From: Otatea glauca | Taxonomy: Eukaryota > Streptophyta > Magnoliopsida > Poales > Poaceae | Direction: 5' to 3' | DNA length: 64,000 bases | NCBI GenBank assembly: GCA_036346275.1 | Contig: CM070719.1 | Span: forward strand, 30,708,093 to 30,772,092 | Shown: piece after piece, positions 24,293 through 34,502 of the stretch | Position numbering within the stretch: the stretch's first letter is position 1 | Layout: every line of letters starts with the position of its first letter | The notes under the pieces: generated by a model | Seen by the model: the letters and a program-made list of their open reading frames with translations, nothing else | What the model was told of the DNA's origin: nothing | Databases searched by the model: none | Program-made: the position numbers and the translations under genes

Positions 24293-27200
24293 TGTAACAT
24301 CCCAAAATTTGGCTTAATTAAGTTTTTATTTCTTATTTGTGCATTTATGATTTTCTAGAATTTAATTGGATTTTTCTGGATTTATTTGAATTAATTTTAA
24401 ATCAGATTTATTGCCTTTTATTCAAATCTATCTAAATCTGTGCAAAGTTAAAATAAAATTTTGCCAAAAATATTTTATTGGAGTCCAGAATGTCTCAAAG
24501 TATTTTTGAGATTTTTCTTGGATTTTTCCCGATTATTTTATTGCCTGAAATAAATAAAATGAATTTCGGTGATTAATTTAAATGAAAAAACCTTTTAAAA
24601 TCTGCATGATCAGTAGTGGGCTTGGCCCATTTTCCGTGCGGAAGCGGCCCGGAGCGGCGTGGCCCCTCGGCCCATTTTCTAGAAGTTTAATCTGGCGTTG
24701 GATTGGATCGAAGGATGGCGCAATGCGCACGGTTGAGGACTTGTTCTATCTTTGCCGTCCGATTTGCCACGTGTCGCCGATCCGGTCATCTTCTTCGCGT
24801 GTACGTGCCGGACTCTGCTCCGTGTCCGCCATGGACTCCGCGGAGCAATCGGGCAAGGCAGCCGGCCCTAGCGCTATAAAAGGCGAGCACGGGCTGCGTA
24901 ATACCCCAAGCAACCGAAACCCTAGGTTTAGCCCGTGAGAGCGCCGCTGATTCGTTGTGATTTCGCGGAGGTTTGCCGAGCGCCGCCGCGTCGAAGATTC
25001 GTCGATTCGCCACCGTTAAGCCATCGCGGCTCGCACCTTAGCGATCCGCCGTGGTTGTTCAGAGCATCCTGTGCGCGCGCTAATTTTGCCGGAGCATCGT
25101 CGGAAGAAGAGATCGCCGAGGAGACCGCTGTCGCCAGGGAAGAAGTCCTCGTCGCCGACGTTCCGGGGGTCCAGAGGAGGATCTGATCGCGTCACCAGAT
25201 TCGCAACGCTGAGACGTGACCGAAGGTACTTCCCAACGTCGCCGCCGACGACCCTACGTATCCGCGCCATCGCCGTTGACGTGGTTTGCTGGTTCGTCGC
25301 CGTGTGTCGCCTGCGTGGCAGCCAGCTCGGATCGAGCGCTGAGGTGGCGCTGGCGTGGCGTGCCGGGTAAGCAGCGCGTGGAGATCCAGTCAGCCGAGAC
25401 GCGGGCCCGCGTGTCAGTGACCAGAACCGCGTGAAACGGGTGCACCGTGGACCCGAGAAGATCCGTGGACGCAGTCCATGGACCGGTGGCCACGTGGCAG
25501 CGTTTGGTTGGTCGTGATACAGGGCTGATGTCACGCTGACGTCATAAATCGCTTTTTCAGAATAAAAATAAATCTGTTAATTCCGAATTTCTGATTTTCT
25601 GATTTCAGTATTTATTTCAAACTTCAAAAGGCTATATCTTTTGCATCATAACTCGGATTTGAGTGATTCAAATTTCTAAAAATTTGTAAAATTGAGATCT
25701 ATTTAATGGTGAATTTTATTTGATTTTTGGAGTTCAATTGCTCCCTGTTTTGGTATTTATTTTCTTTTCTTCTTCGGTACGCATAGACGTTGAATTGTGC
25801 GACGCTTCGGAGGAAGATCCAGCAACTCAAGAGCAGGTTTCAGATCAAGATCAGGACCTATTCCAAGGCAAGTTGTGCTTTGATCATGTTGAACCCGTGT
25901 TTATAAAATTGCTATATTTGTTTTACCCTTTTGCATATATTTCAAATATACAATTGTTTCAAATTAGATTGGGCGTAGCTAATATACCAGATTGATCTAT
26001 ACCCTACCTTGTCATTGTATGCCATGATCCATTGTCACCCTAGATTGGTTTAATATAGTTGATTAGTAATTATGATCAACATTGGAGGATTAGTTCGTAT
26101 TAGTTGCTTAGCCTTGCCACGTCATCACATGTGTCAGAATCATTGATAATTAATCTTGATTAATGGAATATGGAACAATGTTATGAACTTGTGTGTCATG
26201 TGGAATCACACGATGAGATTGAGTTGTTGTGGCGAGTCAAGTCACGCAACGATGTTGAATTGTTGATGGCACATGGTGCTTGGTAATCAATGGGGTGATA
26301 ATAACTTAGATTGGGGCAAGTGACAAGGGGCGAGGATGCCAAGGTGGGCCCGATGGGCAGAGGGTATGTGGATGTCTTGCCTTGATCACACTAAAGACTT
26401 AACCTTGCAAGCCTTTGACCTGAGTCAATCATGCAACCACATGTCTGGTATGGGCCAGCCTAGCTGATTAATTTGCAATGTCTTAACTTTGGTACTATCT
26501 TGGTCGGTGTGAGTTCCCGAGTTATGGTGTAATTCACATGGCGCAAGAGGGGGGCCCTGGTTGTGGTTTTCAGACCCACCAGTGTTGAAACCTTAGCGGG
26601 TAGTATCCGGTTAAGCCAGAGCATTATAAAGGCTTTGTTATAATCACTCGCCTTGGTGGTGTTTGGTTGTATCACGTGGGTAAAGTGCATAACCTCTGCA
26701 GAGTGTAAAACTATTCGGATAGCCGTGCTCATGGTATTGAGCAATACTAGGAATTACAGATTAAGGGTTAGCTTAATTAATTGGACAACATGGTTGGGAT
26801 GGCGGGATGCCATATGGAAGTGGAATTTGACTTAGGATTGGAAACTTGGTTTACTTAAGAAATATTGAATTTATTTATTTATTATGTTATTTGTTTTACA
26901 TTCTTACAATCTATTTATTGTATTTGTTCATAAATCTTGCTTATTGCAAAATAGCCATGATAGCCTATCCATTGGAATAAGCCTTACATATAGATACATA
27001 GAATTGCATTCATGCACAACTTGTTGAGTGCTTTAAGTACTCACCCTTGCCAAACAACAATAATCAACAGTTGAAGAATCTACACTGTGTTGGAAGATGA
27101 AGTCCGAGAATGCACGAGTCATTAGGTTAGAGCCTTGTCGGTTGCTGTGGTGAATCGATGAGCTATCTCGTTTCCTACTTTCCATTTGCTTAATTACTAG

Positions 27201-27405
27201 TTTATATTTTCGGTCTTGCCTGCGTGGCTTAATAATGTAAGTTGGTCATAAGATCATACATTTAGCTATATCAATAAATGAACTATTATTCTATTATCGT
27301 TGTGTATGATGTGATATGTACCAATGTTAAGTGTGTGCACTAGCGTTGATCACGGGACTAGTGCGGTAAACACGGTGGGTTGAATCGGTGGATTCGGGTC
27401 CTTCA
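24293..27405 (+). repeat. 5' LTR of element B
   Basis: It starts tgtaacatcccaaaatttgg and ends gggtccttca, where the 3' LTR has ccttaca. It contains an AT-rich U3, a TATA promoter near 24875 and a GC-rich leader (24.7-25.5 kb). The rest (25.55-27.4 kb) is AT-rich and closely related, in reverse complement, to A's LTRs. It retains about 150 bases (around 25765-25915) that are missing from the 3' LTR. Confidence 0.9.
24875..24930 (+). promoter_or_regulatory. LTR promoter of B: TATA box and palindromic telo-box
   Basis: tataaaa at 24875-24881 is followed 36 bases later by aaaccctaggttta (24917-24930), a telo-box (AAACCCTA) overlapping its own inverse. The same pair is kept in the 3' LTR (31869-31875 and 31911-31924). 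Telo-boxes near start sites are bound by TRB-type Myb proteins in plants and can recruit Polycomb. Whether this happens here is inference. Confidence 0.7.
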
Positions 27406-27577
27406 GAGGTGGTATCGAGCATCTTGTTGTAGGTCTTGGCCCTAGATAGTATGGAGGTGTCTTGTGTGTGTCCAAACTATTTTCTAAAAGAAAATCTAAA
27501 CTTGACTAATAAAACACTCTCGACTCATCTCATTCTCTACTTCTCGCCTTTGCTGAATTTACCGTTTTACTTGCCGT
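27406..27577 (+). promoter_or_regulatory. Primer-binding site and leader of element B
   Basis: tggtatcgagc at 27410-27420 resembles the tRNA-Met-type primer site tggtatcagagc with CAG/CG variation, as seen elsewhere in the window. It lies just inside the LTR. The short leader that follows has no recognisable motif. Confidence 0.75.
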
Positions 27578-28171
27578 TTGGTGGAGAACTTATTCAAAGT
27601 TCTTGTGGAGCAGATGCCGATCGTTCGACCTTCGAGGAGTCGGTGGTGGCTACGCCATGGAGTGTGGAGAGTTCTTGACGCATTGGGAGGCTTCTATCGT
27701 CCGCTTTACCGAGGAGGCAGCTGGTCAGTTAATGGTGTACACCGAGGATTTATTTGCAAGCTGATTATCTACGCTCGGGAGAACGAGGAAGCTAGCAGGC
27801 CAATTAACATCTCCGCCAGAAGATTCTCGTACGAGGTTGCAATTCAGGAGGTCGCTCGACTTGCGCTTCGCCGTGTCTGCCGCGACTACGCCGACAAGCT
27901 TCACGACTCAGTGTTCCAACTTCACCCAGATGTTCAAGCATGCCGACGCCGACGGATCGTGGAGGACGAGTGTGCTACCGCAACTCACCTTGCAGAGTTC
28001 GCCCTTGCCCAGGAGGATCATATGAGAGAGACTACCCAGGATCTAGAGACTGTGTACGAGGCACTCAGAGTGGCAGAGCAGGAGCTTGAGGTGACCCGTG
28101 CTTCAGCCATCGGGATGATCACGGAGCTGGGAGAGGCCCTGGAGGCGGTCGAGGACGAGTTGGGCGCGTGA
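27578..28171 (+). CDS. Pre-gag ORF of element B (197 codons, coiled-coil C-terminus)
   Basis: An open frame on the element strand lies between the primer site and gag. The N-terminal third is Arg- and Trp-rich and may be out of the ancestral frame. From about residue 85 it reads FSYEVAIQEVARLALRRVCR, then YADKLHDSVFQLHPDV. From about residue 148 it is a Glu-rich, heptad-like stretch (LETVYEALRVAEQELEV, GEALEAVEDELG) that should form a coiled coil. Extra ORFs upstream of gag, with a similar [AV]xxxALxxL-and-coiled-coil layout, are known in several grass Gypsy families, but their function is unknown. Element A has no room for such an ORF. The ATG at 27578 is simply the first in frame. I cannot say whether it is translated. 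Confidence 0.5.
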   Translation: MVENLFKVLVEQMPIVRPSRSRWWLRHGVWRVLDALGGFYRPLYRGGSWSVNGVHRGFICKLIIYARENEEASRPINISARRFSYEVAIQEVARLALRRVCRDYADKLHDSVFQLHPDVQACRRRRIVEDECATATHLAEFALAQEDHMRETTQDLETVYEALRVAEQELEVTRASAIGMITELGEALEAVEDELGA

Positions 28172-28634
28172 CTCGAGGAGTTCAGAGCCGGTGAGGAGTC
28201 GAGGAGGATCAGAGGAGCGAGTGGGAGCGGAGGGAGCGCAGACCCTGTTGTTGCAGAGGACCCAGTAGTAGGTCATCAGGATAGGTTCGCTCCTATGCCA
28301 GCCCACCCGCCGGTGTATGCGCCGGGTCAGCCTCAGCCAGGGTGGCTGGATGAGTGAGTGTCAGCCTTGGAGCTGTGTTGAGACTCGAGTGTGAGTCGCG
28401 TCTTTAAGTTAGTCCTTACCTTTTTAGTTGACGTTAAGGTTTCGTGTTTAGTTTGCTTCTTTGTAATGCTGAGTGTGCAATATGTGTTGCAAAGCTTGTA
28501 GGCTTAAATAAGCAGCCATACCAAGAATAATAAAGAATTATTTCAGTTGGGTATAACCTATCTCCCCGCTTTAGAAATTCTTACTTCTTATCTATGCTAC
28601 ATCTACCTTTCCTAACCTAAGAGGCAATCATCGG
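28172..28634 (+). other. Spacer between pre-gag ORF and gag of element B
   Basis: The first 180 bases are GC-rich and may be the decayed end of the pre-gag protein (Glu/Arg/Pro-rich in frame). The rest is AT-rich and non-coding, ending just before the gag ATG. Confidence 0.5.
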
Positions 28635-29800
28635 ATGGTGAATACTCGAGGGAACAACGGTGCTTCAGGAAGTGGACTGCGCCAGAATGACAACCCCAAT
28701 GACGGAGGCAGCCCTCAACCACCGCCAGTCGACATGCAGAATCTGGGAGCGTTTCTTGCAGCGCAGACTCAACTGATGTAGACTATGATGCAGCAGATGC
28801 AGCAGATGACCAACGCAGCAGCCAACAACAACAACCCTGTAGCTCAGAACAACCATGGTGGACCCCGACCTCACTCAAAGCTATCAGATTTTATGAGGAC
28901 TAGGCCACCAACCTTCTCAGGAAATGTGAATCCTTTGGAAGCCGATGATTGGCTTAGAACTATTGAAAAGAAGTTGCACATCACGCAATGTGAAGGCAAT
29001 GAGAAGGTGCTCTACGCCTCTCATCAATTGGAAGGAACCGCGAGAATGGTGGGAGAATTCTCGTGCGCTCATGGAGCCCCACAAGAGATCACCTGGGAGG
29101 AGTTTACTAATGCTTTTCGCCAGTATCATGTCCCGGAGGGAATGATGGACCTTAAGAAGGAAGAGTTCAAGGCTTTGAAACAAGGAGGCCAACCAGTGGC
29201 CGAGTACCTGAACAAGTTTACTCAGTTAGCTCGCTATGCCCCTGAAGACGTAGCGACAGATAAAGCTAGGCAGTCTCGTTTCATGAAGGGACTGAATTCA
29301 GGACTACAGGTGGGATTGATTACCCACAATTTTCCAAACTTTCAGGAGTTAGTCAATAAGGCCTTAATCCTAGAGGATAAGCGCAAAGAGCTGGGTGAAA
29401 ACCGTAAGCGCTTAATGACTAACCAGGGTGGACGTCCAAACCATCTACGTTTGAGGATGTCACCACAACAATTTGCTAGATTCCAACCGCCAGCGGTGAA
29501 TAAGGCATCAACCCCTGCACCTCGCCCTGCCAATCAGAACTTTCAGACACCAGCACAGGGCAGCAATGCACCAGGAGGGAATCAGCAGTCTGCCGTGAAA
29601 AGATGCTATACCTGCAATGAGCCAGGGCACTTTTCTAATAGGTGTCCACAGAAGGGAGGCATTACACCAGTTCGTTTCAACTTGGGAACAATACCTGCCA
29701 AGGCACCAGCCTCAGGAGGAAATCGTGCGCCAGGTCAAGCTGGAGCAACCCCGCAATCAACAGTGCACGGAAGGATCAACCACATCACCGCGGATGGAGC
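28635..29800 (+). pseudogene. gag: Element B gag (capsid plus one zinc knuckle), one nonsense codon
   Basis: The likely start is ATG at 28635 (MVNTRGNN...), followed by a Gln/Asn-rich N-terminus. TAG at 28779-28781 interrupts this frame; the frame is open again from 28785. The capsid is complete: KLSDFMRTRPPTFSGNV, EADDWLRTIEKKLHITQCEG, ITWEEFTNAFRQYHVPEG, LKKEEFKALKQGGQPVAEYL, RYAPEDVATDKARQSRFMKG and FPNFQELVNKALILEDKRKE. It is followed by a basic linker and one canonical knuckle, CYTCNEPGHFSNRC (about 29604-29645). This is the standard plant chromovirus gag. The TAG replaces a probable Gln codon. Apart from that stop the protein is well preserved, which makes B the reference for judging the abnormal gags of A and F. 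Confidence 0.88.
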
Positions 29801-31303
29801 TCAGGAGGCTACGGGCGTCGTCTCGGGTAAGTTTACGGTCAACTCAAGACTGCTCATGCTTTGTTTGATTACGGAGCTTCGCGATTCGTTCGTTTCTCAA
29901 AGTTTTGCAACCAAGAATGGATTTAAAGTGGTGAATCTTAAGTGTGTGCTCTTAGTCCAAGCCCGGGATCTAAGCTTAGATCTAGCCTTGGGTGTTTGGG
30001 AGCTAAGTTGCTTATGGATGGGATAAATTTCTAGCGAATCTTATCTTGATAGATCGCAATCCTAGACGTCATATTGGAATGGATTGGTGTCTAAGCACAA
30101 GGCCGTTTTGGATTGTGGCGAAGGATCGTGACTTTGGAAGGCCCTAGTGGCAAGAAAGTAGAGTTTCAAGCGACCATTTGTTCGAGATGGGCAATTAATG
30201 GTCAACAGCGTGAAAGCCATCGGCATGGAAGATGTGCGATGGTCGTGAATACCGGATGTATTTCGGAAGATTTGCGGGATTGCCACCGGACCGTGATATC
30301 GAGTTCGTGATCGAGTTAGCGCCGGGACAGCACCGATATCAAAAGACCATATCGGATACCTACCAAGCGAGTTAGTGGAAATGAAGAAGCGATTGAGGCG
30401 CAAGAGAAAGGCTTCATTAGACCTAGTTCATCACCCGGGGAGCCCGGTTTTGTTTGTTTGTAAGAAGGACGGAAGTCTTAGGATGTGCATCGATTATCGT
30501 GCATGAATGAAATAACGATCAAGAATAAGTATCCGATTGCCCGGGATCGACGACTTATTTGATCGATTAAGAGGAGCTGGAGTTTTCTCCAAGATAGATC
30601 TTCGTTCGAGGATATCATCGATTGAAGATCCGAGCGGAGGATGTGCCTAAGACGCGTTTTCTACGCGATATGGACATTATGAGTTTACATCATGTCATTT
30701 GGATTGACTAATGCCCGGCATATTTCATGAACATGATGAATAAGGTTTTCATGGAATATTTGGATAAGTTTATTGTAGTCTTCATAGGCGATATCTTGGT
30801 TTACTCAAAGGCAGAGGAAGAGCACGCAGAACATCTCGTAATGGTTTTAGAGAGGTGCGAGAACATCGATTGTATGCTAAGTTTAGCAAGTGTGAATTTT
30901 GGAAGGAGAAAGTTGAATTTACGGGTCATGTAATGACTACTAAAGGAGTGGCGATCGACCCAAGCAAAGTGGGCCTTGATGTTGCATTGGGAGCAACGAA
31001 GTCATTACCCGATTTGTAGTTTTACGGGAATGGCGGGATATTACCGTCGGTTCATAGAGGATTCTCAACGATTGCTAAACCCTTACGCGATTGTTGAAGA
31101 AAGAGAAGAAGTTTGCATGGGCGCCAGAGTGCGAGAAAAGTTTCATGGAATTAAAGCGTTTAACAACGGCCCCGTATTAGTATTGCCAGATGTGCAGAAC
31201 GGATTTGATATTTATTGCGATGCTTCAAAGCAATGCTTGGGATGCGTGTTAATGCAAGAAGGCAAGGTCGTGGCTTATGCGTCAAGACAATTAAGACCGC
31301 ATG
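29801..31303 (+). pseudogene. pol: Element B protease, RT and RNase H remnants
   Basis: Directly after gag comes a protease start (VVSGKFTVNSR) with the active site in a neighbouring frame, reading FDYGAS instead of the usual D-[ST]-G. The linker and RT follow in broken frames: the KKDGSLRMCIDYR block near 30470, FSKIDL near 30590, MNKVFMEYLDKFIVVFIGDILVYSK at 30735-30810 (catalytic FIDD changed to FIGD), FTGMAGYYRRFIE near 31020 and NGFDIYCDASKQCLGCVLMQ (RNase H) near 31200. RNase H stops at SRQLRPHE (about 31303), where the 3' LTR begins at the shared aagttttt. Integrase and chromodomain are deleted. Many breaks coincide with expected CAG/CTG positions, for example catcgattgaag near 30613. 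Confidence 0.85.
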
Positions 31304-34261
31304 AAGTTTTTATTTCTTATTTGTGCATTTATGATTTTCTGGAATTTAATTGGATTTTTCTGGATTTATTTGAATTAATTTTAAATCAGGTTTATTGCCT
31401 TTTATTCAAATCTATCTAAATCTGTGCAAAGTTAAAATAAAGTTTTGCCAAAAATATTTTATTGGAGTCCAGAATGTCTCAAAGTATTTTTGAGATTTTT
31501 CTTGGATTTTTCCCGATTATTTTATTGCCTAGAATAAATAAAATGAATTTCGGTGATTAATTTAAATGGAAAAAACCTTTTAAAATCAGCATGATCAGTA
31601 GTGGGCTTGGCCCATTTTCCGTTCGGAAGCGGCACGGAGCGACGTGGCCCGTTCGGCCCATTTTCTAGAAGTTTAATCCTGGCCGTTGGATTCAGATCGA
31701 AGGGATGAGCGCAATGCGTACCGGTTGAGGACTTCTGTTCTATCTTTGCCGTCCGATTTGCCACGTGTCGCCGATCCGGTCATCTTCTTCACGTGTCCGT
31801 GCCGGACTTTGCTCCGTGTCCGCCATGGACTGCGCGGAGCAATCGGGCAAGGCAGCCGGCCCTAGCGCTATAAAAGGCGAGCACGGGCTGCGTAATACCC
31901 CAAGCAACCGAAACCCTAGGTTTAGCCTGTGAGAGCGCCGGCGATTCGTTGTGATTTCGCGGAAGTTTCCGAGTGCCGCCGCGTCGAAGATCCGTCGATT
32001 CGCCGCCGTTAAGCCATCGCGAAGCCTGCACCTTGACGCATCTGCTTCGTGGTTGTTCAGAGCATCCTGTGCGCGCGCTAATTTTGCCGGAGCATCGTCG
32101 GAAGAAGAGATCGCCGAGGAGACCGCCGCCGCCAGGGAAGAAGTCCTCGTCGCCGACGCGTTCGGTGGTCGGAGGAGGATCGATCGCGTCACCGGATTCG
32201 CAACGCCGAGGCGTGGCCGAAGGTACTTCCCAACGCCGCCACCGACGACCCTAGGTTTCGCGCCATCGCCGTCGGCGTGGTTTCTTTGGTTCGTCGCCGT
32301 GTGTCGCTGCGTGGCGACCGGCTCGATCGATCGGCCGAGGTGGCACTGGCGTGGCGTCTGCGATAAGCGGCAGCGTGGAGATCGAAGTCACCGAGACGCG
32401 GGCCCGCGTGTCGCGACGAGCCGCGTGAAGCGGGTGCACCGTGGACGAGAAGATCCGTGGGACGATCCATGGACCGTGGCCACGTGGCAGCGTTTGGTTG
32501 GTCTGAATCAGGGCTGATGTCACGCTGACGTCATAAATCGCTTTTTCAGAATAAAAATAAATCTGTTAATTCCGAATTTCTGATTTTCTGATTTCAGTAT
32601 TTATTTCAAACTTCAAAAGGCTATATCTTTTGCATCATAACTCGGATTTGAGTGATTCAAATTTCTAAAAATTTGTAAAATTGAGATCTATTTAATGGTG
32701 AATTTTATTTGATTTTTGGAGTTCAATTGCTCCCTGTTTTGGTATTTATTTGCTTTTGCTATATTTGTTTTACCCTATTGCATATATTTCAAATATACAA
32801 TTGTTTCAAATTAGATTGGGCGTAGCTAATATACCAGATTGATCTATACCCTACCTTGTCATTGTATGCCATGATCCATTGTCACCCTATATTGGTTTAA
32901 TATAGTTGATTAGTAATTATGATCAACATTGGAGGATTAGTTCGTATTAGTTGCTTAGCCTTGCCACGTCATCACATGTGTCAGAATCATTGATAATTAA
33001 TCTTGATTAATGGAATATGGAACAATGTTATGAACTTGTGTGTCATGTGGAATCACACGATGAGATTGAGTTGTTGTGGCGAGTCATGTCACGCAACGAT
33101 GTTGAATTGTTGATGGCACGTGGTGCTTGGTAATCAACGGGGTGATAATAACTTAGATTGGGGCAAGTGACAAGGGACGAGGATGCCAAGGTGGGTCCGA
33201 TGGGTAGAGGGTATGTGGATGTCTTGCCTTGATCACACTAAGGACTTAACCTTGCAAGCCTTTGACCTGAGTCAATCATGCAACCACATGTCTGGTATGG
33301 GCCAGCCTAGCTGATTAATTTGCAATGTCTTAACTTTGTTACTATCTTGGTCGGTGTGAGTTCCCGAGTTATGGTGTAATTCACATGGCGCAAGAGGGGG
33401 CCCTGGTTGTGGTTTTCAGACCCACTAGTGTTGAAACCTTAGCGGGTAGTATCCGGTTAAGCCAGAGCTTTGTAATGGCATTCTTATGATCACTCGCCTT
33501 GGTGGTGTTTGGTTGTATCACGTGGGCAAAGTGCATAACCTCTGCAGAGTGTAAAACTATTCGGATAGCCGTGCTCGCGGTATTGAGCAATACTCGGGAA
33601 TTACAGTTAAGGGTTAGCTTAATTAATTGGACAACATGGTTGGGATGGCGGGATGCCATATGGAAGATGGAATTTGACTTAGGATTGGAAACTTGGTTTA
33701 CTTAAGAAATATTGAATTTATTTATTTATTACTGTTATTTGTTTTACATTCTTACAATCTATTTATTGTATTTGTTCATAAATGCTGCTTATTGCAAAAT
33801 AGCCATGATAGCCTATCCATTGGAATAAGCCTTACATATAGATACATAGAATTGCATTCTGTGCATAACTTATTGAGTGCTTTAAGTACTCACCCTTGCC
33901 AAACAACAATAATCAACAGTTGAAGAATCTACACCTGTGTTGGAAGATGAAGTCCAGGAAGACACGAGTCATTAGGGTCCGAGCCTTGTCGGTTGCTTGT
34001 GGTGAACTGATGAGCTATCTACGTTTCCTACTTTCCGCTGCTTAATTACTAGTTTATATTTTTAGTCTTGCCCTGCGTGGCTTAATAATGTAAGTTGGTC
34101 ATAAGATCATACATTTAGCTATATCAATAAATGAACTATTATTCTATTATCGTTGTGTATGATGTGATATGTACCAATGTTAAGCTGTGTGCACTAGCGT
34201 TGATCCTGGGACTAGTGCGGTAAACACAGTGGGTTCGAATCAGTGGATTCGGGTCCTTACA
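31304..34261 (+). repeat. 3' LTR of element B, missing its first bases and an internal segment
   Basis: Collinear with the 5' LTR from its base ~28 (aagtttttatttcttattt). A second deletion of about 150 bases lies near 32755, where ggtatttatttgcttttgctata joins parts found ~150 bases apart in the 5' LTR. TATA (31869-31875) and telo-box (31911-31924) are kept, so a transcript could start here and read right into element A. Confidence 0.9.
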
Positions 34262-34502
34262 GTCAACTACCAAGACAACTCAGATAAGGTTTTTAACTCG
34301 ATCCAGCAAAGGAGAGAGGCAGAAATTCAGCTGGGGAAAGAGAGAAATTCTGATGAGGAAAGGAATAGAAGAACAAGATAAATCAAGAACATATTATTCT
34401 TCCAAGTTAGTTCTTTTCTTTAGAAAATAATTTTGAAGTTCCTATAGAGGCGACCAGACTATCTAGGGTCAAGGCCTACGATCGAGATTACTTTGATACC
34501 AT
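34262..34502 (-). other. Element A leader and primer-binding site, part beyond B
   Basis: It begins with the right target-site duplication of B (gtcaa, 34262-34266). On the minus strand the sequence starts tggtatcaaagtaatct (about 34486-34502), which fits a tRNA-Met-type primer site (tggtatc) next to the middle LTR. The leader then runs left to the B insertion. It also forms the spacer between two oppositely oriented LTRs. Confidence 0.75.

Larger units (their letters stand above)
24293..34261 (+). mobile_element. Element B: Tekay-type Gypsy element inserted in A in opposite orientation
   Basis: Bounded by tgtaacatccc at 24293 and ggtccttaca at 34261 with the perfect duplication gtcaa (24288-24292 and 34262-34266). 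It has a 3.1 kb 5' LTR, primer site, pre-gag ORF, gag, eroded protease-RT-RNase H and a 3' LTR. Integrase, chromodomain and polypurine tract are missing, because RNase H joins directly to a 3' LTR that lacks its first ~27 bases. Its LTR is related to A's, so one family member inserted into another. Confidence 0.9.

Noticed and set aside
25016..25534. 172-codon minus-strand frame in the B 5' LTR
   Set aside because: Antisense to the LTR, GC-driven, not conserved in the 3' LTR and without any motif.
31951..32517. 188-codon plus-strand frame in the B 3' LTR
   Set aside because: It sits in the GC-rich LTR leader and is not kept in the 5' LTR counterpart at 24.95-25.5 kb (frame broken). The residue pattern (Arg/Ala/Ser-rich) is that of chance GC-rich reading.
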